Positions 25,754 through 36,354 of a stretch of DNA of 64,000 bases are shown piece after piece (the stretch's first letter is position 1; every line of letters begins with the position of its first letter). The position numbers and the translations under genes were made by a program. The stretch comes from Aggregicoccus sp. 17bor-14 (GTDB lineage: Bacteria > Myxococcota > Myxococcia > Myxococcales > Myxococcaceae): contig NZ_VJZZ01000007.1 in NCBI RefSeq assembly GCF_009659535.1, positions 124,001 to 188,000 of the forward strand, written 5' to 3'. The notes under the pieces were generated by a model, which saw nothing but the letters and a program-made list of their open reading frames with translations, ran no database searches and had not been told where the DNA came from.

Positions 25754-26332
25754 GTGTCCGTCTCCCTCCTGCTGCTCGGCTACCTCTGTGGCTCGGTGCC
25801 CTTCGGGGTGCTGCTCACGCGCTGGCGGCGCGGGGTGGACGTGCGTGCGGCGGGCAGCGGCAACATCGGCGCGACGAACGTCACGCGCGTGGCGGGCAAG
25901 CGGCTGGGGGCGGTGGTGCTGGGGCTCGACGCGCTGAAGGGCGCGCTGCCGGTGCTGCTCAGCGTGCAGCTGCAGCCCGCGGCGCCCGCGCTGCACGCGG
26001 CGGTGGGGCTCGCGGCCTTCTTCGGCCACGTCTACCCCATCTGGCTGCGGCTGCGCGGCGGCAAGGGCGTGGCCACGGCGCTCGGCGTGCTGCTCGCGCT
26101 GGTGCCGCAGGCGGCGCTCGCGGGCGCGGTCGTCTACGTGGCGGTGGTGGCGGCGCGGCGGGTCAGCTCGCTGGGCTCGCTCGCCGGCGCGCTGACGGCG
26201 GTGGCGGTGGCCGTGGCCACCGCGCGCGCCCCCGAGTACGTGCTGCTCGCGATGCTGCTGCTGCTGCTCGTGGTGTGGACCCACCGCGGCAACATCGCGC
26301 GCATCGTGCGCCGCAGCGAGCGGCGCTTCTAA
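25754..26332 (+). CDS. plsY: Acyl-phosphate:glycerol-3-phosphate acyltransferase
   Basis: First acylation step of phospholipid synthesis, using acyl phosphate made by PlsX, in the inner membrane. The 192-residue protein has all three motifs: GSGNIGATNVTRVAGK (motif 1, residues 34-50), FFGHVYPIWLRLRGGKGVAT (motif 2) and VVWTHRGNIARI (motif 3 near the end). Five or so hydrophobic segments surround these. The start is GTG 25754. The end overlaps the convergent THUMP methyltransferase stop by four bases. With pssA and plsC in this window, three steps of phospholipid synthesis are represented. Confidence 0.95.
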   Translation: MSVSLLLLGYLCGSVPFGVLLTRWRRGVDVRAAGSGNIGATNVTRVAGKRLGAVVLGLDALKGALPVLLSVQLQPAAPALHAAVGLAAFFGHVYPIWLRLRGGKGVATALGVLLALVPQAALAGAVVYVAVVAARRVSSLGSLAGALTAVAVAVATARAPEYVLLAMLLLLLVVWTHRGNIARIVRRSERRF

Positions 26333-27561
26333 GCCTCTCCCGGCTCCTTCGGGGGCGCCTCGTGCGTCCCTTCCATCGGCCCAGGCGTCCCCGGAGCCGC
26401 CGCGTCCGGCCGCACGTACACCGGGCGGTAGGCGAGCAGCGCGCAGGGGATGGGGCCGTTCCACAGGTCGCGCCGGCTCACGGGGCGGGCGTGGAAGGCG
26501 CTCTCGAAGGCGGGGTTGCCGCTGAGCACGTAGATGCGCCAGCCGGTGAGCTCGCGCAGCCGCTCGCCCAGCTTGAAGTAGAAGCTCTTCATCCCCTTCT
26601 GGCCGCCGGCGCCGCCGATGCGGTCGCCGTAGGGCGGGTTGGTGATGAGCAGGCCGGGCGAGGCGGGCACCTCGAAGTGCTTCATCGCGTCGCCCTCGGA
26701 GACCTGGACCTCCTCGGCGAGCCGCGCGGCGCGCACGTTGCGGCGCGCGGCCTCCACGGCCTCGGGGTCCTTGTCGTAGCCGACGATGGGCTGCTCCACC
26801 TTGCGCTCGTTGCGCCGCGCGTCCGCGCGCAGGTCCTCGAGCAGCTCCTTCGCCCGGGTGCCGAGGAAGGGCCAGCGCTCCACCGCGAAGTCGCGCGCGA
26901 TGCCGGGGGCGCGCCGGCGCGCGATGAGGCCCGCCTCGATGAGCAGGGTGCCGCTGCCGCACATGGGATCCAGCAGGGGCTCGGCGCCCGTGTAGCCGCT
27001 GCTGCGCAGGAGCGCCGCGGCGAGCGTCTCCTTGAGCGGCGCGGGGGTGGGGCGCACGCGGTAGCCGCGCCGGTGCAGGGGCTCACCGCACAGGTCCAGC
27101 GAGAGCGAGAGCCGCTCTTTCACGAGGTGCGCGACCACGCCCACGTGCGGGTGCTTCGTGTCCACGTCCGGCCGGCTGCCCGTCTTCTGGCGCATCCGGT
27201 CCACGATGGCGTCCTTCACCTTGAGGGCGACGAAGCCGGAGTGGCTGTGCTCGCTGTCCTTGAGCGTGGCCTCCACCGCGAAGGTGTGGCCGGGGGTGAG
27301 GTGCTGCTCCCAGGGGACGCTGGCCACCGCGTCGTAGAGGCCCTCGGCGCCGCGCGCCTCGAACTCGCCGAGCGGGTAGAGGACCCGCATCGCGATGCGG
27401 CTCCAGAGGCAGACCTTGAGGGCCTCGTCGAGCGAGGCCATGAAGCGCACGCCGCCGCGGTCCTGGCGGATGCGCTTGGCGCCCAGCTCGCCGAGCTCCT
27501 CCGCGAGGAGGTCCTCGGTGCCGCGGGCGGTGGTGGCGAAGAGGGCGAGGCGTTCGGCCAT
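26329..27561 (-). CDS. THUMP-domain class I SAM-dependent RNA methyltransferase
   Basis: A 410-residue methyltransferase, likely modifying guanosine N2 in 23S rRNA (RlmL-like) or tRNA. It opens with the ferredoxin-like and THUMP domains (LALFATTARGTEDLLAEELGELGAKRIRQDRGGVRF; VKDAIVDRMRQKTGSRPDVD). The methyltransferase half has the binding motif LLDPMCGSGTLLIEAGLIA and the catalytic NPPY motif in LLITNPPYGDRIGG. It is shorter than E. coli RlmKL because the RlmK half is missing, as in YpsC. The C-terminal 25 residues are Pro-rich. The start is ATG 27561. Confidence 0.88.
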   Translation of the reverse strand: MAERLALFATTARGTEDLLAEELGELGAKRIRQDRGGVRFMASLDEALKVCLWSRIAMRVLYPLGEFEARGAEGLYDAVASVPWEQHLTPGHTFAVEATLKDSEHSHSGFVALKVKDAIVDRMRQKTGSRPDVDTKHPHVGVVAHLVKERLSLSLDLCGEPLHRRGYRVRPTPAPLKETLAAALLRSSGYTGAEPLLDPMCGSGTLLIEAGLIARRRAPGIARDFAVERWPFLGTRAKELLEDLRADARRNERKVEQPIVGYDKDPEAVEAARRNVRAARLAEEVQVSEGDAMKHFEVPASPGLLITNPPYGDRIGGAGGQKGMKSFYFKLGERLRELTGWRIYVLSGNPAFESAFHARPVSRRDLWNGPIPCALLAYRPVYVRPDAAAPGTPGPMEGTHEAPPKEPGEA

Positions 27562-27575
27562 GGTCTGGCCTTATC

Positions 27576-27857
27576 TCAGGACGCGACGACCTCGTACATG
27601 GAGAAGCTCGCGTCCTGGGCGGTGCTCTGCGCCTTCACCGTGCGGAAGTCCTGGCTCTTCATGTACGCGCGCAGCGCCTCGCGGTCCGCCCAGCGGGTGA
27701 CGAGGAGGAACTCGGGCACGGGCTCGAAGGAGCGCAGCACCTCGAGGCCGAGGAAGCCCGGGTGCCCGTCCACCGCGCGGGTGCGGGCCTCGAACTGCTG
27801 CACCAGGCGCTCGGCGTCCTCGGGCGGGGGGCGGAAGCGGGAGATGGCGACGATCAT
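27576..27857 (-). CDS. Antibiotic biosynthesis monooxygenase (ABM) domain protein
   Basis: A 93-residue single-domain dimeric alpha/beta barrel protein. The pattern is typical of ABM and heme-degrading-like small proteins: MIVAISRFRPPPEDAERLVQQFEARTRAVDGHPGFLGLEVLRS, EFLLVTRWADREALRAYMKSQDFR. The reaction cannot be told from sequence; many such proteins oxidise quinones or degrade haem. It lies 14 bases upstream of the THUMP methyltransferase start, so an operon is likely. A strong hairpin separates it from ftsK upstream. Confidence 0.82.
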   Translation of the reverse strand: MIVAISRFRPPPEDAERLVQQFEARTRAVDGHPGFLGLEVLRSFEPVPEFLLVTRWADREALRAYMKSQDFRTVKAQSTAQDASFSMYEVVAS

Positions 27858-27871
27858 GGCGGAGGAGGGTA

Positions 27872-27894
27872 GCGCGCGCCCAGGGGGCGCGCGC
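27872..27894 (-). terminator. Perfect 10-bp GC hairpin between ftsK and the ABM gene
   Basis: GCGCGCGCCC (27872-27881) and GGGCGCGCGC (27885-27894) pair perfectly around AGG, starting eight bases past the ftsK stop. No T-tract follows. It is a likely stop or stabiliser for the long ftsK transcript. Confidence 0.45.
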
Positions 27895-27902
27895 CCCGTG
27901 CG

Positions 27903-30900
27903 CTACATCGCGCCTGCGCCCGGCATCTCGCCCACCTGGCGGATGAGCACCTCGCGGGGCTTGGCGCCGTCCGCGGGGCCGACCACGCCGTCGCGCTCCA
28001 TGCGCTCGATCATGCGCGCCGCGCGGTTGTAGCCGATGCGCATCTTGCGCTGGAGCATGGAGATGGAGACGGCGCGCATCTCGCTGACGGTGGCGAGCGC
28101 CTGGTCGTAGAGCTCGTCGGACAGCTCGTCCTCCTCGCCGCCGGCCTCCACGTCCTCGTCGCGCGGCTTGAGGATGGACTCGTCGAAGACGGGCTTGCCC
28201 TGGGCCTTGAGGTGGTCGACGACCTTCTTGATCTCGCCCTCGGACACGTAGGCGCCGTGCACGCGCTGCAGGTGCGCGCTGGTGGGCGGCATGATGAGCA
28301 TGTCGCCCATGCCGAGCAGGGCCTCCGCGCCCACCGTCCCCAGGATGGTCATGGAGTCCGGCTTGGAGCGCAGCATGAAGCTCACGCGGGTGGGGAAGTT
28401 GGCCTTGATGATGCCGGTGACCACGTCCGTGGAGGGGCGCTGGGTGGCGACCATCAGGTGGATGCCGGCGGCGCGCGCCATCTGCGCGAGGCGCGCCACG
28501 TAGGTCTCCACCTCGCGGCTCGCGACCATCATGAGGTCCGCGAGCTCGTCGATGATGACCACGATGTAGGGCAGCTTCTTGAGCTCCTTCTTCTCCGAGG
28601 CGCTCCGCTCCGCCGCGCTCGCGTCGCCGTCCGCCGCCGCGTCGATCGCCGCATCCAGCGCGTCGTCGTTGGTATCGCCGGCGTCGGGCGCCTCGGCCGG
28701 GGCGCCGGTGAGCGCCTCGCGCACGTCCTCGGGCTCGTCGCGCGGGGCGGCCACGCCGGGGGCGGAGACGCCCTCCGTCGCCTGACGCGCGAGCGCCTCG
28801 TCCTCGGTCTCGCCCTCGGCCACGTCGATGATGAGCGCGCTCTTCTTGGGCTTCTGCGCCTTCTTGCCTTCGACCGGCTTCACCACCGTGGCGCTGCTCT
28901 CCACGAACTTGTTGTAGCCGGCGATGTTGCGCACGCCCGCCTCGGAGAGCAGGTGGTAGCGCCGCTCCATCTCCTCCACGGCCCAGCGCAGCGCGAGCGC
29001 CGCCTTCTTCGCGTCCGTCACCACGGGCAGCAGCAGGTGCGGGATGCCCTCGTACACGGAGAGCTCGAGCATCTTCGGGTCCACCATGATGAAGCGGACC
29101 TCCTCGGGCGTGCTCTTGAGGAGGATGCTCATGATCATGGAGTTCACGGCCACGGACTTGCCCGAGCCGGTGGTGCCCGCGATGAGCAGGTGGGGCGCCT
29201 TGGCGAGGTCCAGGACGTAGGGCATGCCCTCGATGTCCTTGCCCACGCACATGGTGAGGCGGCTCGCGCTCTGGCGGAACGCGTCCTGCTCGGCGACCTC
29301 CTTGAGAAACACGGTCTCGCGGTCCCGGTTGGGCACCTCGATGCCGACCACGCCCTTGCCGGGGATGGGCGCGACGATGCGCACGCGCATGGCCTCCATC
29401 GCCATGGCGAGGTCGTCCTGCAGCGCGGCGATCTTGCTCACCTTGATGCCGGGTCCCGGGAGGAACTCGTACATGGTGACGACGGGGCCGGGGCGGATCT
29501 CCACCACCTCGCCCACGATGCCGAAGTCCGCGAGCTTCGCGCGCAGCTTCTCCGCGGTGACGAGGAACGCGTCCTTGTCCAGCTCGCCGCGCTCCTGCTT
29601 GTCGCACTCGAGCACGTCGAGCGGGGGCAGGGTGAAGCTCTTGCGGTCGCCGACGAACTCGAAGTCCTCGGCCTTCTTGGTCGGCTTGGGCGGGGCCTTG
29701 GGCTCCACGATCACCGGCATGCGCGCGAGCGCGGCGGCGGCGGGCGGGGGCGGCAGCGGGGCGACGGGAGCGAGCGCGGTGCTCGCCACCGCCACGGCGG
29801 GCTCCGCCGCGAGCTGCGCCACGGCGGGCGCGACGGCGGCGCTCGCGGCCGCGAGCGTGGCGGCAGGGATGCTGGCGGCCGCCGGGGCCGCGGGCGCGGT
29901 GACGATGGCGGGCGCCTTGCGCTCGCGCTTCCGGGGCGCCTCGGCCTCCGCCGCGGGCAGGGCCGCGGCCTGCACCGGGGCGAGGGCGCTCGCCCACGCG
30001 GGGTCCGCACCGGGCGACGGGCGGCGCTCGGCGAGCGAGGCGGGGGCGGGCAGGGAGACGACGTTGGACGCGGCCACGGCAGCGGCCCCGGCCGCGAGCT
30101 GGCGCGGCTCCTTCGCGGGCTTCTTCTCCTTCTCGCCGCGCTCGAGCGCCTTCTTGTCCTCGGTGGCCTTCGCCAGGCGCACGGCCTCCTCGGCCATGGC
30201 CTCGGCCTCCATCGCCTCGCGCTCGGCCTCGAGCAGCTCCTCCTCGTCCGCCTCGAGCTGGGCGAGGAACGCGGCCTCCTCCTCACGCGCGGCGGCCGCG
30301 CGCTCCTGGCGCTCGCGGTGGGCCTCCTTCTGCTGCTCGAGGAAGGCCGCGAAGGCGACGCCCGCGCGGCGCGCGAGCACGCCCGCTGCCTCCCAGGCGA
30401 GCGAGCACAGGCGCAGGAAGGTGTACTGGGTGCCGACGATGAGCGCGGCGATGCACACGGCCGTCACCAGGATGACGGTGCCGACGGTGGAGAAGAGCCC
30501 CTCGAGCAGGCCCGCGAGCCCCGCGCCGATGGCGCCACCGGGCGGGTGCGACCAGCCCGGCTGATCCGCGAGGGTGATGTGCGCGAGCACCGCGGCGCTG
30601 AGCGCGAGCAGCCCCAGCGAGAGCACCTGCGGCCAGCGCCGGCGCTCGCGGTTGCCCACGAAGAGCACCCCCGAGGCGTAGAGGCCGCACAGCGGGACGA
30701 GGTAGGCGACGAGCCCGAGCAGGCCGCGCAGGCCGCTGGCGAGCAGGTGCCCCACCGGGCCCACCGAGTTGTGGAAGCCGGGGCCCACGCGGTCGCGCGG
30801 GTCGTAGGTCGCCACGGAGAGCAGGGTGAGCAGCGAGCCGGCGAGGAGGAACACGCCGACCAGGGCCCGCTTTCCGGCGCCCCCCGTCTGCATCTTCTTC

Positions 30901-30980
30901 TCCTGCAGCGCCTTGCGACGCGTGGCAATCTCCTGCCGGGAGAGGACGCCCTTGTCTGCCCTCGCCTTCTTGGCCGTCAT
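27903..30980 (-). CDS. ftsK: DNA translocase FtsK
   Basis: Septal, ATP-driven DNA pump that clears chromosomes from the division site. The 1025-residue protein has four N-terminal membrane segments (about residues 40-200), a Glu/Ala-rich coiled coil (residues 230-330), an Ala/Pro linker, then the RecA-like motor: Walker A AGTTGSGKSVAVNSM near residue 601-609, Walker B YIVVIIDELADLMM near 802-815 and ATQRPSTDVVTGIIKANFPTRVSF. The C-terminal winged-helix gamma domain (ISMLQRKMRIGYNRAARMIERMERDGVVG) should read KOPS-like sequences. Between Walker A and B sits an acidic, Ala-rich insert of about 100 residues. ATG 30980 follows GAGGGAAGCACACC; the longer upstream frame is rejected. Confidence 0.95.
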   Translation of the reverse strand: MTAKKARADKGVLSRQEIATRRKALQEKKMQTGGAGKRALVGVFLLAGSLLTLLSVATYDPRDRVGPGFHNSVGPVGHLLASGLRGLLGLVAYLVPLCGLYASGVLFVGNRERRRWPQVLSLGLLALSAAVLAHITLADQPGWSHPPGGAIGAGLAGLLEGLFSTVGTVILVTAVCIAALIVGTQYTFLRLCSLAWEAAGVLARRAGVAFAAFLEQQKEAHRERQERAAAAREEEAAFLAQLEADEEELLEAEREAMEAEAMAEEAVRLAKATEDKKALERGEKEKKPAKEPRQLAAGAAAVAASNVVSLPAPASLAERRPSPGADPAWASALAPVQAAALPAAEAEAPRKRERKAPAIVTAPAAPAAASIPAATLAAASAAVAPAVAQLAAEPAVAVASTALAPVAPLPPPPAAAALARMPVIVEPKAPPKPTKKAEDFEFVGDRKSFTLPPLDVLECDKQERGELDKDAFLVTAEKLRAKLADFGIVGEVVEIRPGPVVTMYEFLPGPGIKVSKIAALQDDLAMAMEAMRVRIVAPIPGKGVVGIEVPNRDRETVFLKEVAEQDAFRQSASRLTMCVGKDIEGMPYVLDLAKAPHLLIAGTTGSGKSVAVNSMIMSILLKSTPEEVRFIMVDPKMLELSVYEGIPHLLLPVVTDAKKAALALRWAVEEMERRYHLLSEAGVRNIAGYNKFVESSATVVKPVEGKKAQKPKKSALIIDVAEGETEDEALARQATEGVSAPGVAAPRDEPEDVREALTGAPAEAPDAGDTNDDALDAAIDAAADGDASAAERSASEKKELKKLPYIVVIIDELADLMMVASREVETYVARLAQMARAAGIHLMVATQRPSTDVVTGIIKANFPTRVSFMLRSKPDSMTILGTVGAEALLGMGDMLIMPPTSAHLQRVHGAYVSEGEIKKVVDHLKAQGKPVFDESILKPRDEDVEAGGEEDELSDELYDQALATVSEMRAVSISMLQRKMRIGYNRAARMIERMERDGVVGPADGAKPREVLIRQVGEMPGAGAM

Positions 30981-31030
30981 GGTGTGCTTCCCTCGTAACT
31001 TCCCGTAGCAAGCTGTAGCGAACGCCCGGC

Positions 31031-31058
31031 AGTGTAGGGACAGGGGGGGAGGGGTCAA
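31031..31058 (-). promoter_or_regulatory. Sigma-70-type promoter for ftsK
   Basis: On the minus strand TTGACC (31058-31053) and TACACT (31036-31031), 16 bases apart, lie about 50 bases upstream of the ftsK ATG. The spacer is an unusual pyrimidine run. The hexamers fit consensus well. Confidence 0.55.
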
Positions 31059-31162
31059 TTTTCCGGCCAGGTCACAGGGCGCCCGGGAGGGCGCACTTTG
31101 TGCCTGCAGGCCGCAGTGGAAAATGTATGGTGCGCCCGGTCGCTTCCGGGCAGGCGGGGTGC

Positions 31163-32602
31163 ATGGACGTACGTTGCGAGCGGTGCAAGACCGAATACGA
31201 GTTCGACGACGCGCGCATCACCGAAGCGGGTGTCACGGTCCGCTGCACCACGTGCCAGCACGTCTTCATGGTGAAGAAGAAGGCGCTGGTGGTCACCGTG
31301 CCGGTGAAGGCCGGCGGCGGGGCCGAGGCCGGCAGCGCCACGCCCCTCACCGCGGCGCCCACCGGCGGCGCCAGCGCTGCGCCCGAGAAGACGCGCGAGT
31401 GGCGGGTGCGCCAGGCGAGCGGCACCGTCCTGACCTTCCGTGAGCTGACCACGCTCCAGAAGTGGATCGTCGAGCGCAAGGTGACGCGCGACGACGAGAT
31501 CTCCCTCACCGGCGAGAGCTGGAAGCGCCTGGGCAACATCGCCGAGCTGGCGAGCTTCTTCCAGGTGGTGGACGAGGCCCAGCGCGCGGCAGGGCTCGCC
31601 GCCGCCTCTGCGCAGGCCGCACCGCAGCCGCCTCCCGCTGCGCCGCCGCCGCGTCCCGCCACCGCGCCGCCCCCGGCCGCCGAGCCGCTCGAGGCCGCCG
31701 CGCCGCCCCCCGCCCGCAGCGAGCCGCTCGCCGAGGCGCCCTTTCGCCGCGAGGCGGCGGCCGTGCGCAGCGGCTCCGCGGAGCGCAGGGCGCCCGAGCA
31801 GCGCAGCGGGGCGCGTCCGCTGCTGTGGCTGCTGGTGCTCGCGGTGTTGGGCGCCGGTGCCTACGCCGCGTACACGCAGCTGTGGGAGCCCCGCGAGTCC
31901 GCGGCCCCGCCCGTCGCGCCCCCGCCGCCCCGCCCCGCCGCGCGCCCGGCCGAGGCGCCCGATGCCTCCCCGGCCCCCGCGGCCGCTGCGACTGCCGCGC
32001 CCGAGGCGGCGGGAACGACCGAGGCGACGGGAGCGACCGAGGACGGGGGCGCGCCCGCGCAGGGCGCAGCGGCTCCCGGCGCGCTCGCCGCAGCGGGCGC
32101 CGCCGATGCCGGGCTCGCCGAGGCTTCCGCGGCCGCCGACGCGGGCAGCAGCGCCGCGGAGGATGCCGGCGTGCGCGTGGCGACCCCCGCTCCGCCCGCA
32201 GGCGCAGGGGTGGACGGCGGCAGCGCCGCGGCGCAGGGCAAGGACTTCGCCACGTACATCGCGCAGGGAGACCGGCTGCGCATGCGCGAGCGGCCGGACT
32301 CGGCGCTCTTCGCGTACGCGCGTGCCCAGGAGCTGGAGCCCACGCGCCCCGAGCCGCACGTGGGCCGGGGGCTCGCGTACCTGGACCAGGGGCGCTTCGT
32401 GTTCGCGGAGCGCTCCTTCCAGCAGGCGCTGCGGCTGGACCCCAAGTCGGGCGCGGCGCTGATGGGGCTCGCGGAGACCTACCGCGCGCAGGGGCAGAAG
32501 GCGAACGCCCAGCGCTACTACGAGCAGTACCTCCAGGTGATGCCGGACGGGCCGGATGCGCGCGCCGCGCGCAACGCGCTCGAGCGGCTGAAGAAGGACT
32601 AG
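31163..32602 (+). CDS. Zinc-ribbon/GYF-like/TM/TPR protein (AgmX-style architecture)
   Basis: A 479-residue protein with an N-terminal MJ0042-type zinc ribbon (Cys5, Cys8, Cys28, Cys31 in DVRCERCKTEYEFDDARI and RCTTCQHVFMV), a GYF_2-like region (WRVRQASGTVLTFRELTTLQKWIVERKVTRDDEISLTGESWKRLGN), a long Pro/Ala linker, one membrane segment (LLWLLVLAVLGAGAYAAY near residue 222), a second Ala/Asp linker and C-terminal TPRs (residues 370-470). In myxobacteria, zinc-ribbon plus GYF plus membrane-segment proteins include the gliding-motility protein AgmX/GltJ; that role is only suggested here, since the TonB-like end of GltJ is replaced by TPRs. ATG 31163 follows GGCGGGGTGC. It is divergent from ftsK. 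Confidence 0.75.
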   Translation: MDVRCERCKTEYEFDDARITEAGVTVRCTTCQHVFMVKKKALVVTVPVKAGGGAEAGSATPLTAAPTGGASAAPEKTREWRVRQASGTVLTFRELTTLQKWIVERKVTRDDEISLTGESWKRLGNIAELASFFQVVDEAQRAAGLAAASAQAAPQPPPAAPPPRPATAPPPAAEPLEAAAPPPARSEPLAEAPFRREAAAVRSGSAERRAPEQRSGARPLLWLLVLAVLGAGAYAAYTQLWEPRESAAPPVAPPPPRPAARPAEAPDASPAPAAAATAAPEAAGTTEATGATEDGGAPAQGAAAPGALAAAGAADAGLAEASAAADAGSSAAEDAGVRVATPAPPAGAGVDGGSAAAQGKDFATYIAQGDRLRMRERPDSALFAYARAQELEPTRPEPHVGRGLAYLDQGRFVFAERSFQQALRLDPKSGAALMGLAETYRAQGQKANAQRYYEQYLQVMPDGPDARAARNALERLKKD

Positions 32603-32646
32603 GACACCCACCCGCAGCACCACGACGACTCCGGAAGGACGAGCCC

Positions 32647-32973
32647 ATGTCGGATCTGGACAAGCCCTCGACGCAGGAAGACGAGTACTTCGCGCGCGAG
32701 GACATCGAGAAGAAGCGCAAGCTCGCGCTGCAGCAGGCGCAGGAGACCGCGCAGAAGGAGCGCGAGGCGCTGCGCCAGCTGCACCACATGAAGTGCCCGC
32801 GCTGCGGCTTCGACCTGCACAGCCTCAAGCGCGGCGAGGTGGAGGTGGACACCTGCTTCCACTGCCACGGGATGTGGCTGGACGCGGGCGAGCTCGAGAA
32901 GCTCCTCGCGCACGAGCAGCACCCGCAGCGCGGCGCCGTGATGCGCTCCGTGCTGAACCTCATCCGCAAGTAG
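32647..32973 (+). CDS. zf-TFIIB domain protein
   Basis: A 108-residue protein with a charged helical N-terminus (REDIEKKRKLALQQAQETAQKEREALRQL) and a TFIIB-type zinc finger: KCPRCGFDLHSLKRGEVEVDTCFHCHGMWLDAGELEKLL. The two CxxC pairs are intact. Such small proteins are common in proteobacteria without assigned function. The start is ATG 32647 after GGAAGGACGAGCCC. It lies 44 bases after the TPR protein and 31 bases before gatC, so all may share one transcript. Confidence 0.88.
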   Translation: MSDLDKPSTQEDEYFAREDIEKKRKLALQQAQETAQKEREALRQLHHMKCPRCGFDLHSLKRGEVEVDTCFHCHGMWLDAGELEKLLAHEQHPQRGAVMRSVLNLIRK

Positions 32974-33004
32974 CCGCCCGGCGGCGGGCCGGGGAGGACC
33001 CCGC

Positions 33005-33316
33005 ATGCGCCTCACCCTCGAGCAGGTGCGCCACGTGGCCCGCCTCGCGCGCCTCGCGCTCACGCCCGGGGAGGAGGAGGCCTACCGGGAGCAGCTCTCG
33101 GCCATCCTCGAGGCGGCCGAGCAGCTGCAGGGGCTCGACGTGAGCGGCGTCGAGCCCACCTCGCACGCGGGCCTCGCGGCCTCGCTCGCGGGTGCCGTGC
33201 CCGCGCCGCCGCTGCGCGAGGACGCGGTGCGCCCCTCGCTGCCGCCGGAGGCCGCGCTGGCGAACGCGCCCGAGCGGAGCGGCACCCGCTTCTGCGTCCC
33301 CCGGGTGCTGGAGTGA
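33005..33316 (+). CDS. gatC: Asp/Glu-tRNA amidotransferase subunit C
   Basis: The 103-residue small subunit of the GatCAB complex, which converts Glu-tRNA(Gln) and/or Asp-tRNA(Asn) to the correct amide form. The sequence [52 protein letters not shown] is classic GatC, and the C-terminal RFCVPRVLE tail that wraps GatA is present. ATG 33005 follows GGGGAGGACCCCGC. It is followed four bases later by gatA. Confidence 0.95.
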   Translation: MRLTLEQVRHVARLARLALTPGEEEAYREQLSAILEAAEQLQGLDVSGVEPTSHAGLAASLAGAVPAPPLREDAVRPSLPPEAALANAPERSGTRFCVPRVLE

Positions 33317-33320
33317 CGCC

Positions 33321-34781
33321 GTGGCGCTGACGGACCTCGGCGTGCTCGAGCTGTCGCAGGCGCTCGCGCGGCGGGAGACCTCCTCGGTGGAGGCCACGCG
33401 CGCCTGCCTCGCGCGCATCGCGCAGGTGGATGGCCAGGTCGGCGCCTTCCTGTGCGTGGACGAGGCGCGGGCGCTCGCGGCCGCCGAGGCGAGCGACGCG
33501 CGCCGCGCCGCAGGGAGCCCCCGCGGCCCCCTGGACGGGGTGCCGGTGGCGGTGAAGGACAACCTGCTCACGCAAGGGCTGGAGACCACCTGCGGCTCGC
33601 GCGCGCTGGAGGGCTTCGTGCCGCCCTACAGCGCGACCGCGGTGCGCCTGCTGGAGGAGGCGGGGCTGCCCCTGCTGGGCAAGCTCAACCAGGACGAGTT
33701 CGCGATGGGCTCCTCGAGCGAGACCAGCGCGTACGGGCCGTGCAGGAACCCGTGGGAGCTCACCCGCTCGCCGGGCGGAAGCTCCGGCGGCAGCGCGGCG
33801 GCAGTGGCCGCGCGCGAGGCGTACGCGAGCCTGGGCACGGACACGGGCGGCTCCATCCGCCAGCCCGCGGCGCTCACGAACCTGGTCGGGCTCAAGCCCA
33901 CGTACGGGCGGGTGAGCCGCCATGGCGTCATCGCCTTCGCGAGCTCGCTGGACCAGGTGGGTCCGCTCACCCGCACGGTGGGGGACGCCGCTGCGCTGCT
34001 CCAGATCCTCGCCCGGCACGACCCGCAGGACTCCACCAGCGCGGCCGTGCCCACGCCCGACTACGCGGCCGGGCTGGAGGTGGGGGTGGAGGGGCTGCGC
34101 CTGGGCGTGCCGCGCGAGTACTTCGAAGCAGAGGGCGTGGACCCCGAGGTGCGCGCGCGGGTGCAGGAGGCGCTCGCGACGTACGCGCGGCTGGGGGCGC
34201 GCCTCGTGGACGTGAGCCTGCCGCACACGAAGTACGCGCTCGCGACCTACCACCTCATCGCCCCGGCCGAGGCCTCGGCGAACCTCGCCCGCTACGATGG
34301 CGTGCGCTACGGCCGCAGGGCGCAAGGGGCGCGCGGGCTGCAGGAGCTCTACGCGCGCACGCGCGAGGAGGGCTTCGGCCCCGAGGTGAAGCGGCGCATC
34401 ATGCTGGGCACCTACGCGCTCTCCGCGGGCTACTACGACGCGTACTACCTGCGCGCCCAGAAGGTGCGCACGCTCATCGCCGAGGACTTCCGCCGGGCCT
34501 TCGCGCAGGTGGACGCGCTCGTCTCGCCGACGAGCCCGGTGCCCGCCTTCCGGCTCGGCGAGGTGAAGGACCCGCTGTCCATGTACCTGCTGGACGTGTT
34601 CACGCTGCCGTGCAACCTCGCGGGGCTGCCGGGCCTCTCCGTGCCCTGCGGCTTCACCGGCGCGGGGCTGCCGGTAGGGCTGCAGCTGCTGGGGCGCCCC
34701 TTCGACGAGGCCACGCTCCTGCGCGCCGCGCGCGCGCTGGAGCGCGAGCACGACTGCGCGCGCCGCCTCGCGCCGCTCTAG
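33321..34781 (+). CDS. gatA: Asp/Glu-tRNA amidotransferase subunit A
   Basis: The 486-residue amidase subunit, releasing ammonia from glutamine for the GatB kinase/transferase site. The amidase signature is complete: catalytic Lys in GVPVAVKDN near residue 78, cis-Ser in [15 protein letters not shown] near 153-158 and nucleophile Ser in [14 protein letters not shown] near 176-178, forming the Ser-cisSer-Lys triad. The C-terminal [15 protein letters not shown] is normal. GTG 33321 sits four bases after the gatC stop, evidence of tight coupling. Confidence 0.96.
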   Translation: MALTDLGVLELSQALARRETSSVEATRACLARIAQVDGQVGAFLCVDEARALAAAEASDARRAAGSPRGPLDGVPVAVKDNLLTQGLETTCGSRALEGFVPPYSATAVRLLEEAGLPLLGKLNQDEFAMGSSSETSAYGPCRNPWELTRSPGGSSGGSAAAVAAREAYASLGTDTGGSIRQPAALTNLVGLKPTYGRVSRHGVIAFASSLDQVGPLTRTVGDAAALLQILARHDPQDSTSAAVPTPDYAAGLEVGVEGLRLGVPREYFEAEGVDPEVRARVQEALATYARLGARLVDVSLPHTKYALATYHLIAPAEASANLARYDGVRYGRRAQGARGLQELYARTREEGFGPEVKRRIMLGTYALSAGYYDAYYLRAQKVRTLIAEDFRRAFAQVDALVSPTSPVPAFRLGEVKDPLSMYLLDVFTLPCNLAGLPGLSVPCGFTGAGLPVGLQLLGRPFDEATLLRAARALEREHDCARRLAPL

Positions 34782-34791
34782 GGAGAGCGCC

Positions 34792-36225
<1,434 letters not shown>

Positions 36226-36354
36226 CGCCTGCCCGCCTGCCCGGGGAGCCCTGGCTGGTCAAGGTAGGGGTGAGTCTGTTTTTATCCGCCCCCAGCGCTC
36301 GCCCGTGCTCCCCGCCGCCCTGCGGGGAGTGAGCGCCGCAGGAGCTCCCCGCCC

